From the NCBI RefSeq assembly GCF_964204645.1, contig NC_134032.1, forward strand, positions 5,201,175 through 5,265,174: a stretch of 64,000 nucleotides of DNA, written 5' to 3'. This document shows, in pieces, positions 62,775 to 64,000 of this stretch. Within the stretch, counting starts at the first letter, position 1. Every line of letters begins with the position of its first letter. Source of the DNA: Tubulanus polymorphus. Taxonomy: Eukaryota; Nemertea; Palaeonemertea; Tubulaniformes; Tubulanidae. A model generated the notes under the pieces. That model worked only from the letters and a program-made list of their open reading frames with translations, did no database searches and was not told the DNA's origin. Both the position numbers and the translations under genes were made by a program.

Positions 62775-63220
62775 GATATACCGCGTTATGGTGTCAAACT
62801 AGAAAGGATTCGCCATAAATATTGAGAATTCATAAATTGACCATCACTGACCACCACTGACCAATTCAAACTTCTCGAATATGAGAACGATATACCGCGT
62901 TATGGTGTCAAACTAGAAAGGATTCGCCATAAATATTGAGAATTCATAAATTGACCATCACTGACCACCACTGACCAATTCAAACTTCTCGAATATGAAA
63001 ACGATATACCGCGTTATGGTGTCAAACTAGAAAGGATTCGCCATTGAAAATTCATGAATTGACCATCACTGACCACCACTGACCAATTGAAACTTCTCGA
63101 ATGTAAGAAAGATATACCGGTACCGCATTTGGTGTGAAACTAGAAAGCATTCCCCATTAGAATTCATAAATTGACCATCACTGATCACCACTGCCCAAGT
63201 GAAACTTCTCGAATATCGTC
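62775..63220 (+). repeat. Second tandem repeat: four copies of a 108-114-bp unit
   Basis: Units start with GATATACCG at 62,775, 62,889, 63,003 and 63,111. The first two copies are almost identical. The third lacks a few bases after CGCCAT, and the fourth is the most diverged (GGTACCGCATTTGGTGTG). Each contains a CACTGACCA motif two or three times and ends in ACTTCTCGAATAT. The unit shows no similarity to the 118-bp satellite. Confidence 0.92.
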
Positions 63221-64000
63221 GAATTCGAAAGTGGTTGTCGTCGTATTGTTATTTCTAGAGACCAGCAGTTATGTTTTGCTACTGTTTCTGAATGGCGTTG
63301 ACATGATGGAAATATATTACTCCTAAATAGGTTACACATCTGGATCACAGCACCTCACTTGCCGCAGTGCGTAATTTTGACTGCATAGTAATGCTAATAC
63401 ATACACTTATTTACTACTTGACTCAAAGCTTGACGCGAATCATCTGAACAGTACTGCGTTTGAAAACGAATAGAAAATGTTTGCGAGAAGCACCTGCAAA
63501 TAAGTTATGATAAGATTAAATCTATGGTTAATCGATGCTTAAAAAACAATTAAATCACAGGCAAGATGACTAACAACCGTCTTTCAACCAATCAGCGCGA
63601 TGGCAATTAATTAAATCATTAAACGCATTAGGCTCCTAATATTTGTAATCATTTGTCGTTCTTTAAACTTGGCCACTTTTGTTTCAGAAAACCGCGTACT
63701 AGACCAGTGGTCACCAAGGCATTAAAAAAGTTTTGAAAATTCGATGGTAACGATTTGTCCGTCAAAAAACTGTTTCGTTAATATTTCAAGTTTTTTTTAA
63801 CTCTTGTACAGAATTCACTATATGAAAAGTGTTCATAGGAATTGAAATTCGGTGTGATATCAGTCACCTGTTACCCCTTTTTCAATGTCAGTTCTTTATT
63901 GCACTATCATGCGCTCTTCTAAAATAGAAAAGAACATGTGTGTTTCGTTATAAACAAGGTTAAATTCCAAACGCACATGAAATATCACACAATATACACA
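63221..64000. other. AT-rich DNA without recognised features
   Basis: No ORF of note, RNA gene or repeat was recognised on either strand. Confidence 0.5.

Overview
The window looks like nuclear DNA from a eukaryote, most likely an invertebrate animal. Three things point that way: a very long head-to-tail satellite array, a decayed Polinton/Maverick (adintovirus-like) element in AT-rich DNA, and a small minus-strand ORF preceded by GT...AG splice signals. Nothing in the sequence fixes the species. No rRNA or tRNA gene, no CRISPR array and no intact conserved protein gene was seen.

Region 1 (1 to about 55,557, 87% of the window) is one uninterrupted satellite array. The monomer is 118 bp (about 470 copies), all in the same orientation, with no inserted element in 55 kb. 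Each monomer carries a 9-bp dyad (GAAAACGTC, 16-nt loop, GACGTTTTC), about 12 CpG sites, and a C5-C6 run that is expanded to C10-C18 in one monomer subtype. Diagnostic variants show nested duplication. There is a ~3.5-kb (30-monomer) tandem pair, a ~4.7-kb (40-monomer) pair that itself contains ~1.9-kb (16-monomer) sub-pairs, 1.4-kb and 1.3-kb pairs, a 2.9-kb block repeated about 12.15 kb away, and a ~530-bp cassette seen about eleven times. The array runs off the left end of the window. Its many apparent ORFs on both strands are by-products of a 118-bp period in which two of three forward frames lack stops.

Region 2 (55,558-56,820) is the array flank. It holds an 87-bp direct repeat whose spacer and second copy form a perfect 11-bp palindrome, a 92-codon minus-strand ORF with a candidate 117-nt upstream intron, and a 127-bp foldback.

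Region 3 (about 56,820-62,420) is a broken Polinton-like element, all readable pieces on the + strand. The pieces are two unrecognised fragments (the second ending in a membrane segment), a double-jelly-roll-type major capsid protein, a retroviral-type integrase interrupted by about 400 bp of foreign-looking sequence, an FtsK/HerA-type packaging ATPase, and, after about 1.8 kb of non-coding DNA with palindromic repeats, a small basic membrane-anchored protein. Stops and frameshifts in the capsid, integrase and ATPase genes show that they are dead. Polymerase B, the protease and terminal inverted repeats were not found.

Region 4 (62,420-64,000) is non-coding: a GC-rich segment with a duplicated hairpin motif, four copies of a second, unrelated 108-114-bp tandem repeat, and AT-rich DNA in which nothing was recognised.
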